Part shown: in pieces, positions 32,228 to 39,731 of the stretch | Numbering within the stretch: the stretch's first letter is position 1 | Layout of the letters: the number at the start of each line of letters is the position of its first letter | Source: Pseudomonadota bacterium | GTDB lineage: Bacteria; Chloroflexota; UBA6077; JAJPHF01 | Reading direction: 5' to 3' | Length of the DNA: 64,000 nt | Assembly: GCA_021325365.1 (NCBI GenBank) | Contig: JAJPHF010000016.1 | Coordinates: forward strand, 186,001 to 250,000 | Made by a program: the position numbers and the translations under genes | Notes under the pieces: model-generated | Seen by the model: the letters and a program-made list of their open reading frames with translations, nothing else | Databases searched by the model: none | Told to the model about the DNA's origin: nothing

Positions 32228-32248
32228 TGGCTGTCACCGTGGCTGTCA
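32228..32248 (+). promoter_or_regulatory. Right arm-type repeats
   Basis: TGGCTGTCA occurs at 32228-32236 and 32240-32248, in the same orientation as the left-end copies at 22935-22953. They lie between the integrase stop and the attachment repeat. Confidence 0.6.
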
Positions 32249-32263
32249 AGGGGGCAAAAGCAG

Positions 32264-32295
32264 GAGACCCGCCACAACGGCGGGTCTCTCTTTTT
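32264..32295 (+). terminator. Rho-independent terminator of the integrase
   Basis: The stem 32264-32273 pairs with 32279-32288 around ACAAC and is followed by CTTTTT. It begins the right copy of the 102-bp repeat, 42 bases after the integrase stop. Confidence 0.85.
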
Positions 32296-32365
32296 GGCTA
32301 TTTTGCTAGGGTTCTGAGGGTGCCGAGGGGCAGAATCGAACTGCCGACACTGCGATTTTCAGTCG
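32264..32365. repeat. attR: right 102-bp direct repeat
   Basis: The copy is identical to 22717-22818. Here it supplies the 3' part of an intact tRNA-Phe. Recombination between the two copies would release a 9,547-bp circle and leave one tRNA. Confidence 0.92.
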
Positions 32366-32393
32366 CATGCTCTACCAACTGAGCTACCTCGGC
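32321..32393 (-). tRNA. tRNA-Phe (GAA)
   Basis: The minus strand folds as a 73-nt cloverleaf: acceptor GCCGAGG with CCTCGGC, D-arm GCTC-AGTTGGTA-GAGC, anticodon arm TGCGA-CTGAAAA-TCGCA with anticodon GAA, and T-arm GGCAG-TTCGATT-CTGCC. CCA is not encoded. Its 3' 45 bases lie within the attachment repeat. Confidence 0.96.
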
Positions 32394-32581
32394 GCGCGCG
32401 CTCGATATTCTAGCCAACAACAGCCGGCCCCGTCCACTCACGGCTCGGCCAGTTCGCGCTGTGCTCCGGGTACGCCCCGGCGCCCGCCGCCGCCTGGACG
32501 CCGTCGAGGCGGGCCGCGCAGCCGAGCGGGGGTGCCGCTCGGCACCCCCGCGCCCGCCTGGCGTTCCCAGCCGCAGTCGTA

Positions 32582-33142
32582 TCAGCGGCTCGCGCCCCCC
32601 ATGCCGCCCGAGTCGCTCGGCATGCCGGAGCGCAGGTTCCACTCGCCCGGCGCGTCCACGCAGCTCGCCGGGTTGTCGCCGCGCCCCCGCGCGCAGCTCA
32701 GCGGTCCCTGTGGGAAGTACAGCGGCAGCTCCGGCTGATTGGTGGTCGGGTGCAGCCCGATAGTCTCCGGCCACATAGCCTCTTCCGCGTACTGGCACTG
32801 GCCCCGGAACGAGCAAGGATCGGCGATGACGCCGCAGCCGGTACACGGAATCAGGCCGCTCAGGTCGCCCGGATGGTGGATCGGCGTCCGGAAGTCGGCA
32901 GTCAGCGCGCCGCTCGCGCTTCTCGTCGCGATCATCCCGGGCATCGCCGGGACGGGCAGCCCCACCGGTCCCGGGCCCACCCCCGGCGTCCCCGCTGGCC
33001 CCATCCCGGACGGGCCTTGGCTCATGCCGGCCGTCCCCGCCCCCGACATCCCCGCGCCCTGATCCTGCGCCGCCACCACCCCGGCTGTCACGAGGCTGAG
33101 TGCTGTGAGCGCCACCGCGCTCAGAGCCAACCGACGAAGCAT
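32582..33142 (-). CDS. Secreted hypothetical protein
   Basis: The 186-residue protein has a signal peptide (ALSAVALTALSLVTAGVVAA, cleavage near AAQ) and a Gly/Met/Pro-rich segment (residues 27-70). It ends with a Cys-containing domain, IPCTGCGVIADPC and CQYAEEAMWPE. GGGAGGGG precedes the ATG. The Cys pattern may be disulfides or a metal site. I recognise no family. It is the first chromosomal gene to the right of tRNA-Phe and lies 29 bases downstream of the amidohydrolase-like gene on the same strand. Confidence 0.6.
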   Translation of the reverse strand: MLRRLALSAVALTALSLVTAGVVAAQDQGAGMSGAGTAGMSQGPSGMGPAGTPGVGPGPVGLPVPAMPGMIATRSASGALTADFRTPIHHPGDLSGLIPCTGCGVIADPCSFRGQCQYAEEAMWPETIGLHPTTNQPELPLYFPQGPLSCARGRGDNPASCVDAPGEWNLRSGMPSDSGGMGGASR

Positions 33143-33171
33143 CTACCCCTCCCCTTCCCGCGCGATGCGGG

Positions 33172-34170
33172 TTATGCGGCACGCGCCGGGGCCTGCGCCG
33201 GCAGGCCCAGGATGTGACTGGGATTGCTCGTCGCCATCTGCTGGACCCCCGCGTGGGGCACCCCATAGCTCTCCACTACCGCGAGCAGCATGCGCATCGC
33301 CTCGACGCTGTGCGGCATGATCGGGTCGCCCGCGTCGCTGGAGAGCAGGCAGTGCTCCGGCCCCACGGCCTGGATGGCCGCCACCATGTCCTGCGGGTCG
33401 ATGCCCAGCATCGGCGACAGCTCGTCATAGGTCCAGTTCAGGTTCACGCCCGCCGCCGCCAGCTGCCGCAGCCGCGGCACGTCCAGGTCGATGATCGGGC
33501 TAAACGGGTGATCCACCACCGCCTTCGTGAAGCCGAGGCGCTCGACCTCTTCCGCGAGTGCTAGCGCCTCGTCGGGGGACGCGTGGCCGAAGAACAGCGC
33601 CACGTCGGCGTCGGCCACGTAGTGGATCAGGTCCACGACCTCCGGCCGCAGTCGCCCGCCGGCCGTGAGCGACACGCCGCCGTGCGCCCGCGCCTGCTCC
33701 TCGGTCATCGGCGGCAGCGCGCCGGGCGCGCCCGCGAACGCGCCGGGCGCCCCGACCCGCGTCAGGCTACGCACGTTGGTGATGACCGGCAGCCAAATCG
33801 CCGCCGCGCCGTGCTCGACGGCTTCCCGAGCGCGGGCGACCGTCGGCCCGCCAAACGGCGTCTCCGTCATCGCGCCGAAGGCCGTGGCGACCGGCGCCAG
33901 CTGCTCGGCGTCGGCCCAGCGCAGCAGCGCCTCGCGCAGCGCCTGGTGCGCCAGCCAGGGCGCTTTCGGACTACCAATCGTCTTCCAGAGGATGCCGCGC
34001 ATCCCCGCGCGGCTGGCGAGCTTCGAGACCGCCAGCGGGTCCTGCTGGCCGGCGTGGCCGTGCGCGTGGACGTCCACGACGCCGGCCAGCGGTGGAGTTT
34101 CAGGAGAGAATGCCTCGAAGTCCGTCCCAAAGCGGACCTCGTAAGCGCGGCGCACACGTCGATCGACCAC
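33172..34170 (-). CDS. Amidohydrolase-fold protein (DUF6282-like)
   Basis: The 332-residue protein has metal-dependent hydrolase motifs: GVVDVHAHGHAG near residues 30-41, ALFFGHASPDEAL in the middle, and LLSSDAGDPIMPHSVEAM toward the end. This set (HxH, His, Asp) fits the TIM-barrel amidohydrolase superfamily, and the overall sequence resembles DUF6282 proteins. It starts with GTG at 34170 after GAGAGGGG. The catalysed reaction is unknown. It is divergent from the secreted protein encoded at 34429. Confidence 0.75.
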   Translation of the reverse strand: MVDRRVRRAYEVRFGTDFEAFSPETPPLAGVVDVHAHGHAGQQDPLAVSKLASRAGMRGILWKTIGSPKAPWLAHQALREALLRWADAEQLAPVATAFGAMTETPFGGPTVARAREAVEHGAAAIWLPVITNVRSLTRVGAPGAFAGAPGALPPMTEEQARAHGGVSLTAGGRLRPEVVDLIHYVADADVALFFGHASPDEALALAEEVERLGFTKAVVDHPFSPIIDLDVPRLRQLAAAGVNLNWTYDELSPMLGIDPQDMVAAIQAVGPEHCLLSSDAGDPIMPHSVEAMRMLLAVVESYGVPHAGVQQMATSNPSHILGLPAQAPARAA

Positions 34171-34428
34171 GGCAGATCCCCTCTCTCACGACGCCCCATT
34201 GCGTCGCGGCTACGGGTGCCGCCGGCGGCCGGCCCCACGCCCCGTCGCGTGCGCCAGTCGAACGCCCGCGGCCAACGCCTGTCCGCACAAATCATACCAG
34301 GCGCGGTAGGTTCACGGGGCATTTCCGGTCCCGCCGCGGCAACTCGCCTTGGCACCGCCCACGATACGCGCCCTATACTGGCGCGCGTGCCCCCCCGCAC
34401 GCGCCACCTCGCGCGCAGGAGTACGCTG

Positions 34429-35898
34429 ATGCGGGTTCCCTCACGTCGCTTCCTCTCCCTGCTGCTCGTGAGCTTCGCCGCGCTGCCGGCGGCCTGGACT
34501 ATCCCCGTGCAGGGCCAGACACCGCCCCCACGCGCGCAGACGTTCCAATACGCGGACTTCCCCGCCGGCCTGGGCTTCCCCGCCGATGAGAACGTCCTGC
34601 TCGGCTACGTCAATCAGCAAGACCGGCGGGCCGTCCGCGAGCATGCCTGGATGCTCTGGCAGGGCATCACCGCGCCCTCCGGCTCTATCTGGAACGACCA
34701 GGTGTTGCCGATCTTCGACACGTGGTTTTCGGCGACCGAGGTGTTCGACGACCGCTACGCGGGCCGCGATCCGGACGTGCCGGGCCGTCGCTTCACCCGC
34801 CATCTCGAGCCGCCGCGCCAGTCCGGCCACAGCCCCGCCGCCCCCGGCGGCCGCTCCGCCGCGGTGATGTCGTTCGTGAAGCTCAACCGCGACGCGGCGC
34901 GCTTCATCTGGGACCACGACTACTACCGCAAGGACACGCTGGACGGGCTCGTGGACTTCTACAATCGCGCCGACGCGCCGCTCTATCAGCGGCAGATCGC
35001 CCCGTTCCCACGCACCGCCATCACGCTCAAGATCGTCTTCTGGCTCATCAAGGGCGCCGAGAGTCCCCAGTCACAGGCGGGGCTCACGGCGCTCCCCTAC
35101 TGGGACCCCAGCTACCCGCCGCCGCCCGATGGCGGGCTGCCCATGCACACGAACTGGCCCAACTGTGTCGCGGTGGATCCCGCCGGACGCTACGCGCCCG
35201 GCTCGCGCCAGCGCGTCAACTGCAACGGCACGCCCAAGGCGCCGCGCTACGTGGACGCCCCGGTCATCGGCCTGGACCGCTTCTACACCTACCGCCTGAG
35301 CGACGCGGACGACGTGGCGAGCGTGGCGGACTTTCTCAAGGACCTCTCCAGCGCGGGGGGCGAGCAGGAGCGGCTCGTCGCCGACGCCGGGCAGTCGCCT
35401 GAGATCGGCGACTACCTGGCGCTCATGGCGATCCACATGACGACCAAGGAGCTAGACAACTGGACGTTCCAGACGTTTTGGTGGTCGCCCACGCCCGACG
35501 CCGCGCCCCACGCCGACTACCGGCCCCCCGGCGTCCAGGGCGTGTGGCGCAACTACCTGATGTGTACCGCCTACGACATGGAGACGCCGCGCGAGCCCGA
35601 CGGCAGCCCCCACGTCTGCTTCAATCCCTACCTGGAGAGCGACCTCGGCCCGACCGCCTCCTATCAGGTAGGCGATCAGACCTACCCGCCCGACCCGATG
35701 GCGGGCCATCGCTCCAACTGCCAGACTTGCCACGCTCGCGCGGGCTGGCCCTCGGTCAGCGACGACCCGTTCACGGCCAACTACGGGCGGGTGTTCAACA
35801 CCGGCTACCTCGCGCCCGACGATCCGTACTACGCGGGGCTCGTGAAGACCGACTTTCTTTGGTCGCTCATCTTCCACAGCCAGCCGCCCCGCCAGTGA
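34429..35898 (+). CDS. Exported protein with one c-type heme motif
   Basis: The 489-residue product has a signal peptide (FLSLLLVSFAALPAAW) and a large mature domain. It contains a single CQTCH heme c attachment motif near residue 438 and conserved-looking aromatic segments such as HAWMLWQGIT, FIWDHDYYRKDTLDGLVDFYN and WTFQTFWWSP. It is probably a periplasmic monoheme protein of unknown function that ends shortly after the heme motif. I chose the ATG at 34429, which gives the signal peptide and follows CAGGAG. Three tandem R1 repeats follow the gene. Confidence 0.7.
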   Translation: MRVPSRRFLSLLLVSFAALPAAWTIPVQGQTPPPRAQTFQYADFPAGLGFPADENVLLGYVNQQDRRAVREHAWMLWQGITAPSGSIWNDQVLPIFDTWFSATEVFDDRYAGRDPDVPGRRFTRHLEPPRQSGHSPAAPGGRSAAVMSFVKLNRDAARFIWDHDYYRKDTLDGLVDFYNRADAPLYQRQIAPFPRTAITLKIVFWLIKGAESPQSQAGLTALPYWDPSYPPPPDGGLPMHTNWPNCVAVDPAGRYAPGSRQRVNCNGTPKAPRYVDAPVIGLDRFYTYRLSDADDVASVADFLKDLSSAGGEQERLVADAGQSPEIGDYLALMAIHMTTKELDNWTFQTFWWSPTPDAAPHADYRPPGVQGVWRNYLMCTAYDMETPREPDGSPHVCFNPYLESDLGPTASYQVGDQTYPPDPMAGHRSNCQTCHARAGWPSVSDDPFTANYGRVFNTGYLAPDDPYYAGLVKTDFLWSLIFHSQPPRQ

Positions 35899-35920
35899 TA
35901 TAGAATCCGCCACCGGAGTC

Positions 35921-36087
35921 CCCTTACTGCCTCTCCCCCTGGGAGAGGGCCGGGGTGAGGGCGCGTCTACTCCCTCTCCCCCCGGGAGAGGGCCGGGGTG
36001 AGGGCGCGTCTACTCCCTCTCCCCCCGGGAGAGGGCCGGGGTGAGGGCGCGTCTCGGTAGGCGAACCCCCGGGCCGGCTCTGATATG
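35921..36087. repeat. R1 hairpin repeat, copy b (three tandem units)
   Basis: Two identical 43-bp units occupy 35968-36010 and 36011-36053, preceded by a near-identical unit from about 35925. Each contains the CTCTCCC/GGGAGAG stem and GGGGTGAGGGC. The array ends with the CGAACCCC-GGGCCGG-TGATAT segment that also follows copy a. Confidence 0.9.
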
Positions 36088-36139
36088 AGCCGCGCGGCAG
36101 GACGCGCCAGCTTAACCACGGCGCCGCCAGCAGCGCGCG

Positions 36140-37615
36140 CTAAGCCGAGCCCGCCCCAGTCGGGCGCACGGGCTCGCGCGTGGGCGCCAGCAGGTGGCCC
36201 CACTTGCGGCGCGTGGCGGCGGCGCGCTCCGGCGTCAGCACGGGCGCGGGGAACTCGTCGCGCCACTCCCACGGCCGACAGGCGTCGATGATCGCCCGCG
36301 AGTTGAAGCCGCGGTCGGCGGGCGGGATCGCCGGGTCGAGCGGCCCGCTCCAGCAGCGCTTCAGGATCTCGATCGAGCGCGCCGGGTCCGAGCGCGTGAA
36401 CACCGCGAACAACACCTCGTCCATGTCCGTCACGTCCACGTCGTCGTCCACGACGATGATGTAGCGGCTCATGTACGCCGTGGCGCCCACCTGCGCGGCC
36501 AGCACGCCCGCCTGGCGCGCGTGCCCCGGGTAGCGCTGCTTGATCGACACCACCGTCAGGAAGCGGTTCGCCGCCAGCGGCGGGCACCACACACCCGTCA
36601 CGTCCGGCACGCCCGCGCGCTCCATCTGGTCCCACACCAGGCAGGAGCGCAGGTAGGCCAGGAACTGGTTGTCCTCGTGCGGCGGCTTGCCCTGCGGACA
36701 GCCCAGGATGATCGGGTCGCGGCGGTGGTAGACCGCCTGCACCTCCATCGTGGGCAGCGTCGGCGCCCCGCTCGCGTAGTACCCCATGAACTCGCCGTAC
36801 GGCCCCTCGACGCGCATGTCGTTCGCGTCGATGTAGCCCTCCAGCACGATCTCCGCGAACGCCGGGATCGGCAGCCCCGTGATCGGCGCCTTCACCACGG
36901 GGTAGGGACGCCCGCTCACGCCACCCGCCCAGTCGTACTCGCTCATGCCCGACGGCAGCCCCTCCACGCAGGCGGCCATGAAGATCAGCGGGTCGTGGCC
37001 CACCGACACGCAGATCGGCACCCGCTCGCCGCGCGCCAGGTACCGCTCGCGGATCAGCCGCCCGTGCTTGCCCGGCGAGATCCACACGCCCAGGTGGTTG
37101 CGGTCCTGGATCATGTTCCGGTAGGTGCCGACGTTGACCCAGCCGCTGTCGGGGTCGCGCATGATGTTCAGCGACGCCGTCCCGATGAACCGCCCGCCGT
37201 CACCCTCGTGCCACTGGGGCGTCGGGAACTGGTACAGGTCCACCTCGTCGCCGCGCTGCACCTGCTCGAAGACCGGCCCGTCCGGCAGCTCGGCCGGCGG
37301 GATGGGCTTGATCTCCTTCAGCGTCGTCCGCCACCACTCCAGCAAGCGGCCGTGGGTGGCGGTGTTCGGGTCGAGGCCGAGGGTGATCGCCTGGCGGCGG
37401 CGGTTGCCCATGCTGTTCGCCAGCACACGGTAGCCGCGCGGGTAGCCGGGGACGGCGTCGAACAGCGCCGCCGGGCTATCCGGCGTGTGGTCGAGCAGCT
37501 CCGCGACGGCGCCGATGTCCTCCTGCCAGGTCGCGCCCTCCACGTGGCGCAGCTCGCCCAACTCGTCCGCGATCGCCAGCCAGTCCCGCAGGTCGCGCCA
37601 CGATAGCTCGCCCAT
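36140..37615 (-). CDS. UbiD family decarboxylase (first copy)
   Basis: UbiD enzymes use prenylated FMN for reversible decarboxylation of aromatic or unsaturated acids. The 491-residue protein shows GWVNVGTYRNMIQDRNHLGVW (quoted in part: NVGTYRNMIQDRNHLG), the prFMN/Mn-binding segment. RVEGPYGEFMGYYA with the catalytic Glu and VVDDDVDVTDMDEVLFAVFTR, in part VVDDDVDVTDMDEV, are also family features. An E-R-E catalytic network is consistent with these. A UbiX prenyltransferase is not present in the window. It lies downstream of a solute-binding gene and a molybdenum hydroxylase on the same strand, suggesting catabolism of an imported aromatic or heterocyclic acid. Confidence 0.88.
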   Translation of the reverse strand: MGELSWRDLRDWLAIADELGELRHVEGATWQEDIGAVAELLDHTPDSPAALFDAVPGYPRGYRVLANSMGNRRRQAITLGLDPNTATHGRLLEWWRTTLKEIKPIPPAELPDGPVFEQVQRGDEVDLYQFPTPQWHEGDGGRFIGTASLNIMRDPDSGWVNVGTYRNMIQDRNHLGVWISPGKHGRLIRERYLARGERVPICVSVGHDPLIFMAACVEGLPSGMSEYDWAGGVSGRPYPVVKAPITGLPIPAFAEIVLEGYIDANDMRVEGPYGEFMGYYASGAPTLPTMEVQAVYHRRDPIILGCPQGKPPHEDNQFLAYLRSCLVWDQMERAGVPDVTGVWCPPLAANRFLTVVSIKQRYPGHARQAGVLAAQVGATAYMSRYIIVVDDDVDVTDMDEVLFAVFTRSDPARSIEILKRCWSGPLDPAIPPADRGFNSRAIIDACRPWEWRDEFPAPVLTPERAAATRRKWGHLLAPTREPVRPTGAGSA

Positions 37616-37666
37616 CCCCTAACCCCCTGGCCCCCCGAACGCGGGAGCGCCGCTTCATCACGTGTC

Positions 37667-37825
37667 GTAGGGCAGGAGCTCGTCCCCTGCCGTCCGGCGC
37701 CCGCACGCCATCTCGCAGCCGGAGCCGGCATCGGGCGATGGCTCATCCCGCCGCGCCCCGCCCCCTGATCCTCGGGCCTGCATGATCCAGCGTAGGGCAG
37801 GGGCTCGTCCCCTGCCGCCCGGCGT
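37667..37825. repeat. R2 hairpin repeats, two copies
   Basis: GTAGGGCAGG-G/A-GCTCGTCCCCTGCC occurs at 37667-37691 and 37792-37816, each followed by G-CCGGCG. GGCAGGGG pairs with CCCCTGCC. A third copy is at 39594. The copies fill the spacer between the UbiD gene and the solute-binding gene. Confidence 0.75.
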
Positions 37826-37884
37826 CGGGCCAGGCCACCGTGGCGACCCGGGATCACCGCCGTGCCCCGTGGCGTGCGCCGCCG

Positions 37885-39039
37885 CTACTGGTCCCCGTAT
37901 AGCTGCTGGACCAGCCCGCTGGCGTTCACCTTGTCCACGAACCGCATGTCGAAGAAGTCGTCCACCTGCGCCCCGGCCGCGCGCGGGTCGGTCGCCGCCT
38001 GGTCCTCGAGGTAGCGCCGCGTCGCCTCGCGGCCCGGGTCGGGCACCCGCGCCAGATTCGACCCGACGTACATCTCGTACGAGTCGTCCAATAGCTCCTG
38101 GTCGTCCATCTTCAGATACTTCGTCAGCACCTGCTCCGCGAACTGCCGATTCGTCTTCGCGTAGTGGATGCCCTCGATCATCGCGTCCACGAACGCCTGC
38201 GCGGCCGCCTCGTGGCTGTTCAGCCAGGCCTGCGAGGCGAAGGCGATCGTGTTCAGGTCCTGCTGCCCGCTCTTCGACATGTCGTACAGCGACTTGAACC
38301 CCAGGCGGCGCAGGCGCGTCGGATCGGGCGGCGCGGCCACGCCCCCGGCCACCGCGCCCGCCTGCATCGCCGCCACCCGCTCCTGCATCGACCCCGTCTG
38401 GACCAGTACCACGTCCTGGTCGGGCACCAGCCCGAACTGCTGCAGCAGCACGCGCGTCGCCTGGTCCGAGGCCGAGCCGAAGCGGCTCACGCCCAGTTTC
38501 TTGCCTTTCAGGTCCGCGGGGCCGGTGATGTCGGGGCTCACCATCAGCTCGTACTGGTAGAAGTTCACCACGCCCAGGAACATCCGCAGGTCGGAGCCGG
38601 CCAGCCGCGAGTTGATGACCGCGTAGCCGCCACCCAGCGCGATGTCCACGTCGCCCGCGATCACCGCCGGCACCGTCTGCGAGCTGGCCACGTAGCTGAG
38701 GTCCACGTCCAGCCCGTGCTTGGTGAACAGGCCCGCGTCAGCCGTGGTCCACGGAATCGTGGCGCCCGGATACACCTCGCTGTACGCCACCCGCAGCTTC
38801 GTCGGCTGCGCGGGCGTCGTCGGCGCCGCCTGGGCGGCCGGCGCCGCGGTGGGCACGCTACCGCCGCTCGGCGTGCTCGCCGCCGGCGCGGGCGCCGCGG
38901 CGCCGCTGCCCGTCGGCGCCGCCCCGCCGCTCGGCCCTCCGCTCAGCGAGGCGCAGGCCGCCGCCAGCCCGAGCAGCACGACGAGACTGGCCAGCAGCGC
39001 CGTGGCGCGGCCGCGCAAACCGCGAGAGCATGGTGTCAT
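37885..39039 (-). CDS. ABC transporter solute-binding lipoprotein (NMT1/THI5-like)
   Basis: The 384-residue protein has a lipoprotein signal ending GLAAAC, an Ala/Pro/Gly linker and a periplasmic-binding domain: LRVAYSEVYPGATIPWTTAD, LFTKHGLDVDLSYVASS, VIAGDVDIALGGGYAVINS and LKGKKLGVSRFGSASDQ. The NMT1/SsuA-like fold is clear; the ligand is not. It is close in style to the proteins encoded at 5300 and 47184. It follows the CoxS-type gene through a heptad repeat (H3) and precedes the UbiD gene, so the three may share a transcript. Confidence 0.85.
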   Translation of the reverse strand: MTPCSRGLRGRATALLASLVVLLGLAAACASLSGGPSGGAAPTGSGAAAPAPAASTPSGGSVPTAAPAAQAAPTTPAQPTKLRVAYSEVYPGATIPWTTADAGLFTKHGLDVDLSYVASSQTVPAVIAGDVDIALGGGYAVINSRLAGSDLRMFLGVVNFYQYELMVSPDITGPADLKGKKLGVSRFGSASDQATRVLLQQFGLVPDQDVVLVQTGSMQERVAAMQAGAVAGGVAAPPDPTRLRRLGFKSLYDMSKSGQQDLNTIAFASQAWLNSHEAAAQAFVDAMIEGIHYAKTNRQFAEQVLTKYLKMDDQELLDDSYEMYVGSNLARVPDPGREATRRYLEDQAATDPRAAGAQVDDFFDMRFVDKVNASGLVQQLYGDQ

Positions 39040-39044
39040 CGGTC

Positions 39045-39093
39045 CCTATCCCCTATCCCCTATCCCCTATCCCCTATTCCCTATCCCCTATTC
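39045..39093. repeat. Heptad repeat H3 (7 x CCTATCC)
   Basis: Seven consecutive 7-bp units, five CCTATCC and two CCTATTC, occupy 39045-39093. They span the entire gap between the CoxS-type stop codon (39088-39090, inside the repeat) and the start of the solute-binding gene (39039). Confidence 0.9.
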
Positions 39094-39573
39094 CCTTGGC
39101 GCCGCCGCGCGCAGCCGGCGCGCGGCGTTGTGGACCGCCGCGAGAATCTTCAAATAGCTGCCGCAGCGGCACAGGTTGCCGGCCAGGTAGTCCTTCACGT
39201 CCTCGTCGGTCGGGTCGGGATTCTCGGCCAGCAGCGCCTTCGTGGCGAGCAGCATCCCCGGCGTGCAGAACGAGCACTGGAACGCCGTCTCCTCCACGAA
39301 CGCCTGCTGGATCGGGTGCAGGCGGCCGTCCTGCGCCAGCCCCTCGACCGTCTCGATCGCCCGCCCCCGCACCTCGCTGGCCAGCAGCAGGCACGAGCTG
39401 ACCGGCCGGCCGTCCAGCAGCACCGTGCAGGCGCCGCACATGCCGACGCCGCACCCCTCGCGCGCGCCCACCAGGTCCAGCTCGCCGCGCAGCACCTCTA
39501 GCAGCGTGTGGTGCGTCGGCGCCTCGACGCGCTCCTCCCGGCCGTTTACCCGCAGCGTCAGCTGCTGCTTCAT
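39088..39573 (-). CDS. [2Fe-2S] subunit of a molybdenum hydroxylase (CoxS/XdhC-type)
   Basis: The 161-residue protein carries both iron-sulfur clusters of the xanthine oxidase family: GCGVGMCGACTVLLDG near the N-terminus and CSFCTPGM with NLCRCGSYLKI in the C-terminal helical domain. It transfers electrons from the molybdenum site to FAD. I chose the ATG at 39573 because GGAG lies seven bases upstream; an in-frame TTG precedes it. The gene order M-L-S on the minus strand is that of cox-like operons. The last codons lie in heptad repeat H3. Confidence 0.92.
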   Translation of the reverse strand: MKQQLTLRVNGREERVEAPTHHTLLEVLRGELDLVGAREGCGVGMCGACTVLLDGRPVSSCLLLASEVRGRAIETVEGLAQDGRLHPIQQAFVEETAFQCSFCTPGMLLATKALLAENPDPTDEDVKDYLAGNLCRCGSYLKILAAVHNAARRLRAAAPRE

Positions 39574-39593
39574 CGGATTCTCCAACAGGTAGG

Positions 39594-39623
39594 GTAGGGC
39601 AGGGGCTCGTCCCCTGCCGCCCG
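39594..39623. repeat. R2 hairpin repeat, third copy
   Basis: GTAGGGCAGGGGCTCGTCCC followed by CTGCCGCCCG matches the copies at 37.7-37.8 kb. It lies just upstream of the CoxS-type gene in the 158-base spacer after the large subunit. Confidence 0.75.
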
Positions 39624-39731
39624 CACGGTCATCGCGGCCAAGCGGTGGGGGGGGTGACGGGGCGTGACCCTCGCGGTACTCCGCATCACGCTACGAGCGC
39701 CACTGCCCCTGCCCTCCGACAACGCCGTAAT

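Larger units (their letters stand above)
22717..32365 (+). mobile_element. Integrative element in tRNA-Phe (9,547-bp unit)
   Basis: The element is bounded by a perfect 102-bp direct repeat (22717-22818 and 32264-32365) that contains the 3' part of tRNA-Phe from the anticodon stem onward. It carries an excisionase-like gene, a second small helix-turn-helix gene, a primase/helicase-like protein, several small unknown genes, secreted cargo and a tyrosine integrase next to the intact tRNA. Arm-type TGGCTGTCA repeats occur at both ends. Its base composition is less GC-rich than the flanks. There are no phage structural or conjugation genes, so it resembles a small integrative or satellite element that depends on other functions for transfer. 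Confidence 0.9.

Noticed and set aside
35921..36087. Tandem 43-bp repeats considered as a CRISPR array
   Set aside because: The units abut without spacers and occur elsewhere in single copies; they are hairpin repeats, and no cas genes are present.
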